Part shown: positions 17,838 to 26,597 of the stretch, piece after piece
Numbering within the stretch: position 1 is the stretch's first letter
How the letters are laid out: each line of letters starts with the position of its first letter
Source of the DNA: DASPGQ01 sp035457705
GTDB taxonomy: Bacteria; Acidobacteriota; Vicinamibacteria; Marinacidobacterales; SMYC01
Length of the DNA stretch: 64,000 nucleotides
Direction of reading: 5' to 3'
Assembly (NCBI GenBank): GCA_035457705.1
Contig: DATIBD010000131.1
Location: 1-64,000 of the forward strand
Notes under the pieces: model-generated
What the model saw: only the letters and a program-made list of their open reading frames with translations
Databases searched by the model: none
What the model was told of the DNA's origin: nothing
Translations under genes and position numbers: made by a program

Positions 17838-18446
17838 ATGAGTCAGGAAGAAAGGAATCAGCAAACTCTCGAGATCGTGATCGGGGAAAGAGTGCTCACT
17901 CGTTTGAAGACGCAGGTGCTGGCGATTTACCTGGGTTCTTTCGTCCTCGCCGCCGCCCTCGGTTCTGCGCTGACGTGGCAGTATCATTCGCTCGCGACGC
18001 TTTCCGACTCGCGCGTCGCCGAATACCGGCTGCTGGTTGCCGAAAAGCTCGAGGAGCTCCATCGTCTCGACCTGCAGGAAGTCGCGAGGAGAACTCGCCC
18101 CGCCCTCAGCTGTGAGACGGCGCTTGACGAGCGAGACGCCTTCCGCCTGCTCGAGGCAGAGCTCGGAAGGGCGCCCCACGCGTCCGAGCACCAGCAGCTC
18201 CTCGACACCGCGGCGGGCTTCGGGGTCTGCGATATCGGCGAGGTGAAGCACATTCTCGAAGACGCCGTCAACGTGGCGCGAGTCGACACGGCGTACCGAC
18301 TCCTCCTCGGGCGGCCCGCCGACCCGATCGGACGGTTTATCTACGGCTACTGGCTCGCGAGCGGCGTCGACGTCGGCGCAGTGGGACGCGACATCATGAC
18401 GTCGACGGAGTTCCAGAAGCTGAAGAAGCTGGCCACGGATTCGTAG
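17838..18446 (+). CDS. Single-pass membrane protein with DUF4214-like C-terminus
   Basis: A 202-residue protein. One transmembrane helix (about residues 28-50, VLAIYLGSFVLAAALGSALTW) follows a short cytoplasmic start; the rest would be outside. The last 50 residues (DTAYRLLLGRPADPIG, then ASGVDVGAVGRDI and STEFQ) resemble the DUF4214 / phycobilisome-linker-like repeat found in secreted and surface proteins. AGGAG precedes the ATG at good spacing. Position at the end of the polysaccharide locus suggests an accessory surface role; no reaction can be assigned. Confidence 0.55.
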   Translation: MSQEERNQQTLEIVIGERVLTRLKTQVLAIYLGSFVLAAALGSALTWQYHSLATLSDSRVAEYRLLVAEKLEELHRLDLQEVARRTRPALSCETALDERDAFRLLEAELGRAPHASEHQQLLDTAAGFGVCDIGEVKHILEDAVNVARVDTAYRLLLGRPADPIGRFIYGYWLASGVDVGAVGRDIMTSTEFQKLKKLATDS

Positions 18447-18524
18447 CGGAAGGAATCGTTCTCGTCGAGCGCGTCCCCGACTCCGAGCGATGGGAGCCGG
18501 AGCGCGCTCGCTCGAGAAACGGCG

Positions 18525-19214
18525 TCAGGACGTGGTGGTCCTGGCCGAGCGCAGCGAGTCGATATACTCGCCCGCTTTCTTCATGCCCTCATCGATCTTT
18601 TTGAACAGGGCCGTTCCCCGTTCGTTCAATTTCTCCGCGTCCGGCTTGAGGCTCGCGATACCACTCGGGTTCAGATCGTGGCCGAGGTAGGTCCACTGGT
18701 CCTTGAGGCTCGAGATGAAAGGCTCGTACTCCCCGCGAGCCTGCTCGACCGCGTTTAACACACCGTCGAAATGCTTGCGCGTCTCGGCCATTCGCTCTTC
18801 GCTCCGCTTGCGCAAATTGTCGCTCGATATCTGCTCGATGCTCTCGCTCCAGCTCGCGAAGTAGGCTTCAGCCTCGACTTTCATCTCGTCCACCTTCTTG
18901 CGAACTTCTTCTCGCTGCTTTTCGCTTCGCTCGATCCCTTTTTCGATCCCCTTATAGGAGTCACGAATTTCCTTGGAATCGGTCTTCTGGAAGAGTGCAT
19001 TGTAGGAGCCCAGAGTCTTCTCGATCTCCCCCCGGGCGGTTACGGCTTCCTTGACCACATCTTCGGCCTTCTTGATGAGGCTGTCGGTCATCTTGAGGCC
19101 TTCGGGGTCCGAGCCAAAGATCTGAGCTCCGGCGCCGCGCGGTAGAGCCACCACCGCCGTTACGAGAGCGAGCATCGGCCAGAGAGTGCCTGTCTTCGAT
19201 ACGAAATCCTTCAT
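18525..19214 (-). CDS. DUF2959 family exported coiled-coil protein
   Basis: A 229-residue protein with a signal peptide ending near PRGAGA, then mostly charged helical sequence. The pattern around AYFASWSESIEQISSDNLR, the arginine/glutamate-rich RSEERMAETRKHFDGVL, and FISSLKDQWTYLGHDLNPSGIASL matches DUF2959, a family of unknown function. The second ATG of the frame was chosen because GGCAGGAAA lies at good distance and it starts the signal peptide. It is alone, convergent with the DUF4214-like gene. Confidence 0.7.
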   Translation of the reverse strand: MKDFVSKTGTLWPMLALVTAVVALPRGAGAQIFGSDPEGLKMTDSLIKKAEDVVKEAVTARGEIEKTLGSYNALFQKTDSKEIRDSYKGIEKGIERSEKQREEVRKKVDEMKVEAEAYFASWSESIEQISSDNLRKRSEERMAETRKHFDGVLNAVEQARGEYEPFISSLKDQWTYLGHDLNPSGIASLKPDAEKLNERGTALFKKIDEGMKKAGEYIDSLRSARTTTS

Positions 19215-19406
19215 TGGTTTCCTGCCTTTCATGGCGCGCTTCTTTCCTCGCGCAACTAGCCGGGCGGGATTTCACGCGCCCCGCCCCTCGTCCCTAGTTA
19301 CCGAGTTTTTCGGAGACGTAGAAGGTATCTCAAGCGGGCCATCCGGTCAAATGCTTCGGCTCCGGCAGGCCGGAACAAGAACATTTCCTCTCGAAAACGT
19401 CGGCCT

Positions 19407-21113
19407 TCAATAGATCGCCGCCCCGCCATCGGCGGCCCGTCGATCGAGCCCGCCTTCGAGCACCCCGTCCTCGGGATTGACGACGATTACCTGAGCTACC
19501 CCCTGAGAATCGTTTTCGCGAAGCTCGTGACCGAGCCAGTTCAGGATACGAAGCGTGTCGGGAGAAAAGCCGAATCGCTCGTAGTTGAGACGGTCGGGCA
19601 ACCATTGGTGGTGAATGCGACCCGCGTCGACCGCCTCCTGGGCGTTCATGCCGTGATCCACAACGTTGAGGATCGTCTGGAGCACGGTATTGATGATCGT
19701 CCTGCCGCCAGGGCTTCCGGTGACCATGAAGAGCACACCGTCCTTGGCGACGATTGTTGGGGTCATGCTCGAGAGCATGCGTTTCCCGGGAGCGGCAAGG
19801 TTTGGCTCGGTGCCGATGAGCCCGTTCGCGTCGGTGAGACCCGGCCCGGCATTGAAATCGCCCATCTCGTTGTTGAGAAGAAAGCCGGCCCCGGGAACGA
19901 CGATGCCCGACCCGTAACCGTACTCGAGCGTATAAGTCACAGCCACGGCGTTTCGCTCGGCATCGACGATCGAAAAGTGGGTCGTCTCCGGGCTTTCCGA
20001 AGACCAAACGAAGCTCTCGGGCGACGACGTCGACGCCTGGTCGAGTCGAATCGTCTGGCGGAGCTCGGCGGCGTAGTCTTTCGACGTCAGTCGCTCGACG
20101 GGGATGGAATGGTCGAAATCGGGGTCGCCGAGGTATTTCGCTCGATCGGAGTAAGCCCGCCGCATCGCTTCCGCCATCCGATGGAGGTTTCGAGCCGCGC
20201 CGAATCCTTCACCTCTCAAGTCATAGCCTTCCAAGATGTTCAGCATCTCTACCAGGACGATGCCGCCCGAGCTCGGCGGGGGCATGGAGATGATCTGGTA
20301 GCCGCGGTAGGTGCCGCGAACCGGCTCTCGCCGTTTGGCCTGGTAGGCTTTCAAATCCTCTCTCGTGATGAGACCCCCGTTCGCCATCATGTCCGTCTCG
20401 ATGAGCTCGGCGGTCTTGCCCTCGTAGAATCCTGCGGGCCCGTTTTCGGAGATCCGGATCAGCGTCTCGGAGAGATCGGCCTGCTTCAGTGTGTCCCCGA
20501 TCTCGTACGGACGGCCGTTCTTCGAGAACTGGGCGACCGAAGCGGGGTACTGGCGCATGCGCTCGAGCGCGCGTTCCAGGGACCGCGCCAGAGCATCGGT
20601 AACCGGGAACCCGTCGCGGGCGAGACGGATGGAAGGCTCGAGGAGGCGTTCCCATGGCAGGCTTCCGCGCTCCTTCCACGCGAGGTGCAAGCCCGCCACC
20701 GTCCCCGGAACCCCGACCGAGAGATGGCTCAGGTGGTGCTGCTCGTAACTGTACTCGCCGCGCTCGTCGAGCCACATGGTGGGACTCGCCTTCGCCGGAG
20801 CCACTTCCCGGAAATCGTAAGCCTCGGGCTCACCCGCGGCCGGACGATAGACGAGAAAGCCTCCTCCTCCGATGTTGCCGGCGGTCGGATGAGTGACCGC
20901 GAGCGCGAAGGCCGTCGCCACGGCTGCGTCGATGGCGTTGCCACCCGCCTTCAGAACGTCGATTCCGACCTGCGACGCGAGATGATTCTGTGAAATCACC
21001 ATGCCGTGACGCGCTCGCTCGGGGGCATTTCCCGCCAGTAGAAACGGGGTGAAGAACGTGAGTGTGAAAATGATGGCCGAAACGGCCGTGAGGCTTCTGG
21101 TAAACCTGCTCAT
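19407..21113 (-). CDS. ggt: Gamma-glutamyltransferase / glutathione hydrolase
   Basis: A 568-residue N-terminal-nucleophile hydrolase precursor. It has a signal peptide (LTAVSAIIFTLTFFTPFLLAG) and the large-subunit motif HPTAGNIGGGGF. The autocatalytic cleavage site and nucleophile is T377 in PETTHFSIVD, and the small-subunit MLSSMTPTIV and GSPGGRTIINT motifs are present. It transfers or hydrolyses the gamma-glutamyl group of glutathione in the periplasm. The start at the second in-frame ATG fits a GGGAG nine bases upstream. Full length for the family. Confidence 0.93.
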   Translation of the reverse strand: MSRFTRSLTAVSAIIFTLTFFTPFLLAGNAPERARHGMVISQNHLASQVGIDVLKAGGNAIDAAVATAFALAVTHPTAGNIGGGGFLVYRPAAGEPEAYDFREVAPAKASPTMWLDERGEYSYEQHHLSHLSVGVPGTVAGLHLAWKERGSLPWERLLEPSIRLARDGFPVTDALARSLERALERMRQYPASVAQFSKNGRPYEIGDTLKQADLSETLIRISENGPAGFYEGKTAELIETDMMANGGLITREDLKAYQAKRREPVRGTYRGYQIISMPPPSSGGIVLVEMLNILEGYDLRGEGFGAARNLHRMAEAMRRAYSDRAKYLGDPDFDHSIPVERLTSKDYAAELRQTIRLDQASTSSPESFVWSSESPETTHFSIVDAERNAVAVTYTLEYGYGSGIVVPGAGFLLNNEMGDFNAGPGLTDANGLIGTEPNLAAPGKRMLSSMTPTIVAKDGVLFMVTGSPGGRTIINTVLQTILNVVDHGMNAQEAVDAGRIHHQWLPDRLNYERFGFSPDTLRILNWLGHELRENDSQGVAQVIVVNPEDGVLEGGLDRRAADGGAAIY

Positions 21114-21169
21114 GAAACGCATCTCCCGTCGAAGATTCTAGCCTAGGAGAGCCTCATCCGGTGACTTCC

Positions 21170-22048
21170 TCAAGCTTCCGTCGAGCGATAGGCAATCACA
21201 TCGATCTCGACGAGAAGTCCCAAGGGAAGCGCGGCGGCTTGAATGGTCGTGCGAGCGGGACGATTACCCGCCATCATCCTTTCGTAGACCGCGTTCATCT
21301 TCGAAAACTCCCCCATGTCGGCTAGAAACACACCGCAGCGGACGACGTTCTGAAGGCTCGACCCCGCCGCCTTCAAGATCGCCTCGACGTTCTTGAAAAC
21401 CTGCTCCGTCTGCGCTTCGACTCCGTCGGCGAGCTTGCCCGTTTCCGGATCGACGCCGCCCTGGCCCGATACGAACACGAGGTCGCCCAACCTCACCCCC
21501 GGCGAATAGGGTCCGACGGGTTTCGGAAGCTCGGGCGCGGAAACGAATTCGTGTCTTCTCGACTCGGTCACCTTGTCTCTCCTTTGCTTTCGATAGATAC
21601 GGTGCTTCAGCCGCGGATCGTGAGGGTCGGTCTCGACGGGGCCTGCTTCCCACACACCCGGATCGATGTTGGGGAAATAGACCGCATCCTTCGCCTCGAT
21701 GCGATCGGGAACCAGCGCCAGGTCGATGACGTCCGCATAGCCCATCGCCTCGTCGTAGATGCGCGCCCCGCCGATGAACCACACGTCGCCCTCGCAGGCG
21801 TCGAGGGCCTCGGCCAGCGTGGGAAAGCACTCGACGCCCTCGAGCTTTCGCGAAGTGACGACGATGTTGCGCCGGCCCGCGAGTGGTTTTTGGGGTAGGG
21901 ACTCCCAGGTCAGGCGGCCCATCACGACGGTCGCGCCCATCGTCAGGCGCTTGAACCTCTTGAGGTCGGCCGAATAGTGCCACGGGATGCGGCCTCCGAC
22001 GCCGATGATACCTTCGGGAGAAACGGCGGCGATGATGCCGCGTGTCAA
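21170..22048 (-). CDS. Dihydrofolate reductase fused to a RidA (YjgF/UK114) domain
   Basis: A 292-residue protein. Residues 1-158 are a dihydrofolate reductase: GIIGVGGRIPWHYSADLKRF with catalytic D28, MGRLTWESLP, FIGGARIYDEA. Residues about 165-292 are a full RidA domain: PKPVGPYSPGVRLGDLVFVSGQ, FKNVEAILKAAG, and the catalytic Arg and Glu in RPARTTIQAAALPLGLLVEID. RidA deaminates reactive enamine/imine intermediates. The frame is open through the linker. An internal GTG preceded by a strong ribosome-binding site could also give free RidA. Its start overlaps the thyA stop (ATGA). Whether the fusion is the main product is not known. Confidence 0.85.
   Translation of the reverse strand: MTRGIIAAVSPEGIIGVGGRIPWHYSADLKRFKRLTMGATVVMGRLTWESLPQKPLAGRRNIVVTSRKLEGVECFPTLAEALDACEGDVWFIGGARIYDEAMGYADVIDLALVPDRIEAKDAVYFPNIDPGVWEAGPVETDPHDPRLKHRIYRKQRRDKVTESRRHEFVSAPELPKPVGPYSPGVRLGDLVFVSGQGGVDPETGKLADGVEAQTEQVFKNVEAILKAAGSSLQNVVRCGVFLADMGEFSKMNAVYERMMAGNRPARTTIQAAALPLGLLVEIDVIAYRSTEA
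21569..21584 (-). promoter_or_regulatory. Internal ribosome-binding site and GTG start for a stand-alone RidA
   Basis: On the minus strand AAGGAG (21584-21579) is seven bases upstream of an in-frame GTG at codon 160 of the fused gene, just where the RidA domain begins (VTESRRHEFVSAPE). Because the site encodes part of the linker, the same message could yield both the fusion and a separate RidA. Confidence 0.55.
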
Positions 22049-22923
22049 ACCGCCACCTTGAAATGGATCGCCGGATGGGGCTGATAGCCTTCGAGCTCGA
22101 AAGCGGAGAGCACTGTTTCCGTATCCTCGGACAGCAACGCCTCGATGTCATCGAGCGAACGGAGATCCGGTGCGATTCGCAGGCGTGGTAGAGCCCTCGG
22201 TGCGCGGGAGAGCTGTTCCCGCAGGCCGGGCACGTGGTCGTATTCCGACAGGGAACCGTCCTGCTTCGCGGTGTAGACGTGGGCATCGATGAGCGTGTGC
22301 GCGAAGAGGCCCGCACGGATACCCAGGAAATGCGAGAAGAGCTCCAGGAGCAGACTGTACCCGGCGATGTTGTAGGGAACACCGAGCGCGACGTCGCAGC
22401 TTCGCTGGGTCAAATGAAGATTCAACCGAGGTTGCCCTCCCGGATCGTTCTGGACGTTCAGGACGAACAGGCAATGACAGGGCGGGAGGGCGCTCGTCTG
22501 GGCGTTTCCGGGGGCCCAGGCGCTCACGACGAGACGACGCGACATCGGGTCGCGTTTCAGCTCCTTCAGCACCCAGGAAATCTGGTCGTTGAAAGTCGCC
22601 TCTCCATTCTGGTGGACGGGAAAGTGTCGCCAGAAATTCCCATATGCGCTGGGAACGCGACCCGATTCGTCCACCCAGGGATCCCAGAATTTGCAGCCGT
22701 GCCGGCGCAACAAACCGATGTCGGGGACACCGGAGAGAAACCAAAGGTTCTCGATCACGATGTTCTTCCAGGAAATGCTTTTCGTCGTGAGAAGGGGAAA
22801 GCCGTCCTCCAGATCGACCTCGTAGTTGATATTGAAAGTGGAGATGGTGTCGACCCCGGTGCGGTTCTCCTTTCGTGTTCCCTTCTCGAGGACCTCTCGG
22901 ACGGTGTCGAGGTAGACCTTCAT
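22045..22923 (-). CDS. thyA: Thymidylate synthase
   Basis: A 292-residue ThyA-type enzyme that makes dTMP from dUMP using methylenetetrahydrofolate. The N-terminal RKENRTGVDTIS, the nucleophile C149 in LPPCHCLF, the RSCDVALGVPYNI segment and the C-terminal HPAIHFKVAV are all present. The following dihydrofolate reductase recycles the dihydrofolate it produces, and the two genes overlap by four bases. A promoter-like pair lies immediately upstream, suggesting a very short leader. Confidence 0.95.
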   Translation of the reverse strand: MKVYLDTVREVLEKGTRKENRTGVDTISTFNINYEVDLEDGFPLLTTKSISWKNIVIENLWFLSGVPDIGLLRRHGCKFWDPWVDESGRVPSAYGNFWRHFPVHQNGEATFNDQISWVLKELKRDPMSRRLVVSAWAPGNAQTSALPPCHCLFVLNVQNDPGGQPRLNLHLTQRSCDVALGVPYNIAGYSLLLELFSHFLGIRAGLFAHTLIDAHVYTAKQDGSLSEYDHVPGLREQLSRAPRALPRLRIAPDLRSLDDIEALLSEDTETVLSAFELEGYQPHPAIHFKVAV

Positions 22924-22934
22924 CGGGATGGCGT

Positions 22935-22964
22935 ATGATAGGCGCGGCCCTCAGGTGGGGGCAA
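22935..22964 (-). promoter_or_regulatory. Promoter candidate for thyA
   Basis: On the minus strand TTGCCC (22964-22959), an 18-base spacer and TATCAT (22940-22935). The predicted start of transcription is only a few bases from the thyA ATG, so the message would be nearly leaderless. It sits between the aminotransferase stop and thyA. Confidence 0.4.
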
Positions 22965-22968
22965 ATCG

Positions 22969-24108
22969 CTAAAAAGAAGACTCGAGTGCCTCGATGAAGC
23001 GAACGACGTCGCGGGCGTCGTTGTAGACGTGAGGCGTCACCCGGATGGAAGAGCCCCGGACGCTCACGTAGACTTTGTGCTCCGCGAGTCTCGGGAGCAA
23101 ATCCGCCGGCGGCTTCCCTTTCGTCTGAAGCGCGAGATAGTGCGGCGCTCGTTTGTCCCGCGGCAGCGCCGAAAGACCGAGAGCCATGGACCTTTCGGCG
23201 ATCTCGTCGGTGAGCGCGCCGAGCGTTTCCGTGAGGTTCCAGACCCCCCAGCTCAGAATGCGGCGCAAGCCCGCTTCGGCGGCGGGGACCAGGGCGAAGT
23301 TCGAGCGCTCGCCCACGTCGAACCGACGCGCTCCCGGCTGAAAGTCGTCTCGGTAATCGACGAGCCGAGCGAAATTCTCTGCGTTCGCCCGGTGGATCCA
23401 ATTGTGCTCGAGGGAAGTTCCCTCCCGCTGCCACCGCTCGGAAACGTAGAGCAAGCCGAGCGAGTAGGGCCCCATGAGCCACTTGTAGGTTGCCGCGGTG
23501 AGGAAGTCAGGCGCGATTCGCGAAACGTCGATGGGGTACGCGCCCACAGACTGGGTGACGTCGAGCGACAGCGCCACACCCTGCGTGCGGCAGGCGTCCG
23601 AGATCGACACGAGGTCGAGTAGACCGCCGTCGGTCCAGTGACATTGGGGAAGTGCTGCGATCGCAACGTCTCCATCCAGAGCATCGAGCACCGCGCGCGT
23701 CCAGTCACCATCCGCGGGTCGTGGGATCGTGCGGATCCTGGCACCGACTTCGCGCGCTCGCTCACGCCAGGGATATATGTTGGAGGGGAACTGGTCTTCC
23801 ACGACCAGCACGGACTGTCCCGCCGAGAGCGGCAGGCTCCTCGCCGCGGTCGAGACCCCGTAGCTCGCCGCGGGGATGATCGCGACGTCATCAGCACGCG
23901 CGTTGACGAGCTCGGCAAAGGTGCTCCGAAGGGCGTCCGATCCGCTGAAGAAGTCCTCCGCCGAGATCGTCCACGGCCGGGCCTTGCGCTCGAGCCCTTC
24001 GATACCGGCGTCTCGCACCTCGCGCATCAAAGGAGACATATAGGCGCAGTTCAAGTAAGTCACGTCGTCCGGTATTTCGAAGAGGTGACGCTGGCAGGGA
24101 ATCTTCAT
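22969..24108 (-). CDS. Class V aminotransferase-fold PLP enzyme
   Basis: A 379-residue fold-type I PLP protein of the cysteine desulfurase/kynureninase-like group. It begins FEIPDDVTYLNCAYMSPL. The PLP lysine lies in AATYKWLMGPYSLGLLYV and the preceding Asp in LSLDVTQSVGAYPID. The C-terminal domain includes GSSIRVTPHVYNDARDV. The start ATG follows the creatininase-like stop by 11 bases; the longer upstream frame only overlaps that gene. The substrate is not identified; the family includes desulfurases, lyases and epimerases. Confidence 0.85.
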   Translation of the reverse strand: MKIPCQRHLFEIPDDVTYLNCAYMSPLMREVRDAGIEGLERKARPWTISAEDFFSGSDALRSTFAELVNARADDVAIIPAASYGVSTAARSLPLSAGQSVLVVEDQFPSNIYPWRERAREVGARIRTIPRPADGDWTRAVLDALDGDVAIAALPQCHWTDGGLLDLVSISDACRTQGVALSLDVTQSVGAYPIDVSRIAPDFLTAATYKWLMGPYSLGLLYVSERWQREGTSLEHNWIHRANAENFARLVDYRDDFQPGARRFDVGERSNFALVPAAEAGLRRILSWGVWNLTETLGALTDEIAERSMALGLSALPRDKRAPHYLALQTKGKPPADLLPRLAEHKVYVSVRGSSIRVTPHVYNDARDVVRFIEALESSF

Positions 24109-24119
24109 CGCATCGTCGC

Positions 24120-24911
24120 TCAACGGCGGGCCATGAGCTCTTTCAGCTGCCTCAGAGTCGCCTCGACTTTCAGCTCGATACCTTTCTCGCCGTACTCGAC
24201 CGAGGCTCTCGTCGGATCTCCCCTCACACCGCTTTCCTCGAATCCACCTTGGGGCGCTCGCTTCTCCAGTCGAATGTGCTGCGGGGCGACGGCCAGAAGC
24301 TGCGACGTGTCCGAGATACCGGCATGCGTGCCAACCGCCTCCTCGGACTCGCCCTGCGAGACGAGCCACTCGCGAAAGCCGTTTTTCGAGTAGTAATCGG
24401 ACACGAAATGAACTCGCGTCTTGCCGCCCCTCCATTCCTCGTTCAGCGCCTGCGCGACCTCCCCCATCCCCTCCTGGTTCCCTCCGCTGTCGCCGATGAA
24501 GACGATGTCGGTGAAGCCGTGGGCCATCAGGCTTCGCGCCGCGTACTCGCATATCTTCTTGAAGTACTCGTTGGGAAGCGTGATGGAGCCGGCAAATCGC
24601 ATGTGTCCAGTGGGCGGATCGATTCCCCCTTCGGGGACGTAAGTGATGATGGGCGCGACGAGAGCGTTACCCAAGCGTCGGGCGATCCTCTCCGCGGCGT
24701 TGCCAATGATGAATTTGTGCTTGCCGAGTACCATGTGAGGTCCGTTCTGCTCGGTACCGGCCGAACCGACAATGACCGTCGTCGCTCCGTTTGCGATTCG
24801 ATCCCGGACCTCGGTCCAGGTCAGCTCGTCCAGAAAGACCGTGTCGGGACCCTGCCCCGATGCCACCGCGGTTACACCGAGCCACGCCGCTGCCATCAAA
24901 GAAAGTCTCAT
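24120..24911 (-). CDS. Exported creatininase-family protein with altered metal ligands
   Basis: A 263-residue protein with a signal peptide (RLSLMAAAWLGVTAVASG) and a creatininase fold: ELTWTEVRDRIANGATTVIV, GTEQNGPHMVLGKH, PTGHMRFAGSITL, FIGDSGGNQEGM, GTHAGISDTSQLL. Creatininases use Glu, His, Asp and His metal ligands. Aligned by eye to Pseudomonas creatininase, E34 is kept, but H36 is Asn, D45 is His and H120 is Ser. A changed metal site or non-catalytic role is therefore possible. Its start overlaps the BNR gene stop by four bases, and an aminotransferase gene follows. Confidence 0.75.
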   Translation of the reverse strand: MRLSLMAAAWLGVTAVASGQGPDTVFLDELTWTEVRDRIANGATTVIVGSAGTEQNGPHMVLGKHKFIIGNAAERIARRLGNALVAPIITYVPEGGIDPPTGHMRFAGSITLPNEYFKKICEYAARSLMAHGFTDIVFIGDSGGNQEGMGEVAQALNEEWRGGKTRVHFVSDYYSKNGFREWLVSQGESEEAVGTHAGISDTSQLLAVAPQHIRLEKRAPQGGFEESGVRGDPTRASVEYGEKGIELKVEATLRQLKELMARR

Positions 24912-26110
24912 CGAACCCTCATCTGGTTTCCCCCATCGAGCGCGACACGCGCTACGTGAACGTGCGATTGGCCACCCCGCTCGTAGGACTCGGTCCAGGC
25001 GATGTAGAGCTCGCCCTGGAACATCGCGACCCGCGGAAATCCGCTGGCGCGCCCCGAGGAGGTGCGCGCCACGGGGACGTGCCCGCCCGAAAGCCCCGCC
25101 GGGGTGACATGCTGAAGGCGAACCTCACCCGTCCCTCCCTCGACATGCTCGACCCAGAAGACGACGGCGCCGTCGTCGACCAGCTCGACGTCGACCCGGC
25201 CCACCGGCGACGTTGCCGCGAGCCGAATCGGTGCCGAGAAACTCTCGCCGTTGTCGCTCGAAAAAACCACCTGAACCCGTGGCTCGTCCTCGGCCGCGGA
25301 GAACCAGGCGATCGCGAGCCGGCGGCCACGCCCAGAGACCTGAGGGCCATTGACGGGGCAACCCTCGATCTTCCATCCGTCGGGGTTGAGCGTCTTCGGT
25401 TCCGTCCACTTTCCACCGATGCGGCGCACGTAGGCGATATCCCGGATCTCCTCGGCCGAGCGATCCCGGTAGGCGACGAGCCAACCGTCATCCGTGGCGG
25501 CCATTCCCGTCTGACAGCACTCGCAAACACGCTCGTCGAGCAGCTGCTCGTCACCCAGCTCGTTTCCGGCGAGGGTCGTGGCGTAGAGCGACATCTCGCC
25601 CCCGTTTCGCCCGTCGAGCCAGACCGCCGCGAGCCCATCGGGGCCGTGGGAAGCGAGCGAGACGAAGCCGTGCTCGGTCAACGTGCGATCGCGGTGCAGC
25701 TTTCGAGGCTGATCCCAGTTTCTCCCGCGGTCTCGAGAGAGTGAGAGCCGGACGTCGTACTCGTAAGTTCCTTCACCCGCCTTCTCGAGCCAGTGGACGG
25801 CGACGCGTCCGTCCTCGAGCGGGAGCACCGAGGGGAAATCGGCCCAGTTGGCGAAGAAATCGTTCGCCGTGCGGACCGTCGTCGGTTCGGAAAAACGCTC
25901 ACCGTCCCATCGAGCGAGCCGCAGGCTATAGCCCTTCTCCGATCGCTCGAGCCAGCTGAGGTACATCTCGCTCGCCGAAGCCCCGAGGTAGGGGGTCATG
26001 CTGGCCCCGGCCGCGGGCGATGCGAGGAGCTCCACCCGAGCGTCTGAGCCGGAAAGAACGATTGGGTAGAGACCTATAATAAAGACCCAACTCATGACTC
26101 TCGCACTCAT
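24908..26110 (-). CDS. Exported sialidase-like BNR-repeat protein
   Basis: A 400-residue protein with a signal peptide (MSWVFIIGLYPIVLSGSDA) and a beta-propeller with Asp-box motifs such as SLSRDRGRNW and VFSSDNGESF. A DERVCECCQTGM segment supplies a Cys cluster. BNR propellers occur in sialidases and in non-enzymatic exported proteins; no catalytic Arg triad was confirmed, so exo-sialidase activity is not claimed. The start at 26110 was chosen for its GGAG. It overlaps the beginning of the divergent gene at 26094. Confidence 0.65.
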   Translation of the reverse strand: MSARVMSWVFIIGLYPIVLSGSDARVELLASPAAGASMTPYLGASASEMYLSWLERSEKGYSLRLARWDGERFSEPTTVRTANDFFANWADFPSVLPLEDGRVAVHWLEKAGEGTYEYDVRLSLSRDRGRNWDQPRKLHRDRTLTEHGFVSLASHGPDGLAAVWLDGRNGGEMSLYATTLAGNELGDEQLLDERVCECCQTGMAATDDGWLVAYRDRSAEEIRDIAYVRRIGGKWTEPKTLNPDGWKIEGCPVNGPQVSGRGRRLAIAWFSAAEDEPRVQVVFSSDNGESFSAPIRLAATSPVGRVDVELVDDGAVVFWVEHVEGGTGEVRLQHVTPAGLSGGHVPVARTSSGRASGFPRVAMFQGELYIAWTESYERGGQSHVHVARVALDGGNQMRVR

Positions 26111-26597
26111 CACGCTCCATCTCCTCTCGGTGGCCGCCATCGCCGTCACGGTATTCTACGGGATTCGCATCCCCGAAGGGGGCGGCGCATTCGGCCGGCA
26201 CTTCATCTTCGCTTTGATCGCCTCGATGCTTGCGGTCTTCACCCACACGATGACCTACTTCTACTTCGTCGGGATGGGCAGCAACCTCAAGCGCGCTGTC
26301 GAGGAGCACGGCCGCGGACAGGAGCGTCTCACGTCGAGCCGGCGCCTGAAGGCGAGAGTGCTTCCTTGGGCCTTCGGGGGAATGGTCCTCTTGATGGTGA
26401 CGTTCATTCTCGGTGGTGGCGCGCACACTCGTGCCATTCCGAGCTGGATCCACAGCGGGCTCGGGTACCTTTCGCTCGTTTTCAGCTTCGTCGCGCTCCT
26501 CGTCGAGGGGTACTTCCTCCTCCAGCAAAACCGGCTGGTCAACGCCTTTCAGAGAGAGCTGCTCGGCGTACGGGAGCGAAACGCCGAGCTCAGCTGA
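26094..26597 (+). CDS. Four-helix membrane protein of unknown function
   Basis: A 167-residue protein with four likely transmembrane helices (about residues 2-21, 37-57, 97-117 and 124-145) and a charged loop between the second and third. No family is recognised. A TATAAT box lies at 26075-26080, only 14 bases before the ATG, and no Shine-Dalgarno is evident, so translation may be nearly leaderless. Its first bases overlap the divergent BNR gene, and its end overlaps the convergent nitrilase stop by eight bases. Confidence 0.6.
   Translation: MTLALITLHLLSVAAIAVTVFYGIRIPEGGGAFGRHFIFALIASMLAVFTHTMTYFYFVGMGSNLKRAVEEHGRGQERLTSSRRLKARVLPWAFGGMVLLMVTFILGGGAHTRAIPSWIHSGLGYLSLVFSFVALLVEGYFLLQQNRLVNAFQRELLGVRERNAELS

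Noticed and set aside
22148..23482. Minus-strand frame overlapping thyA and the aminotransferase
   Set aside because: It spans two recognised genes in another frame and has no recognisable sequence.
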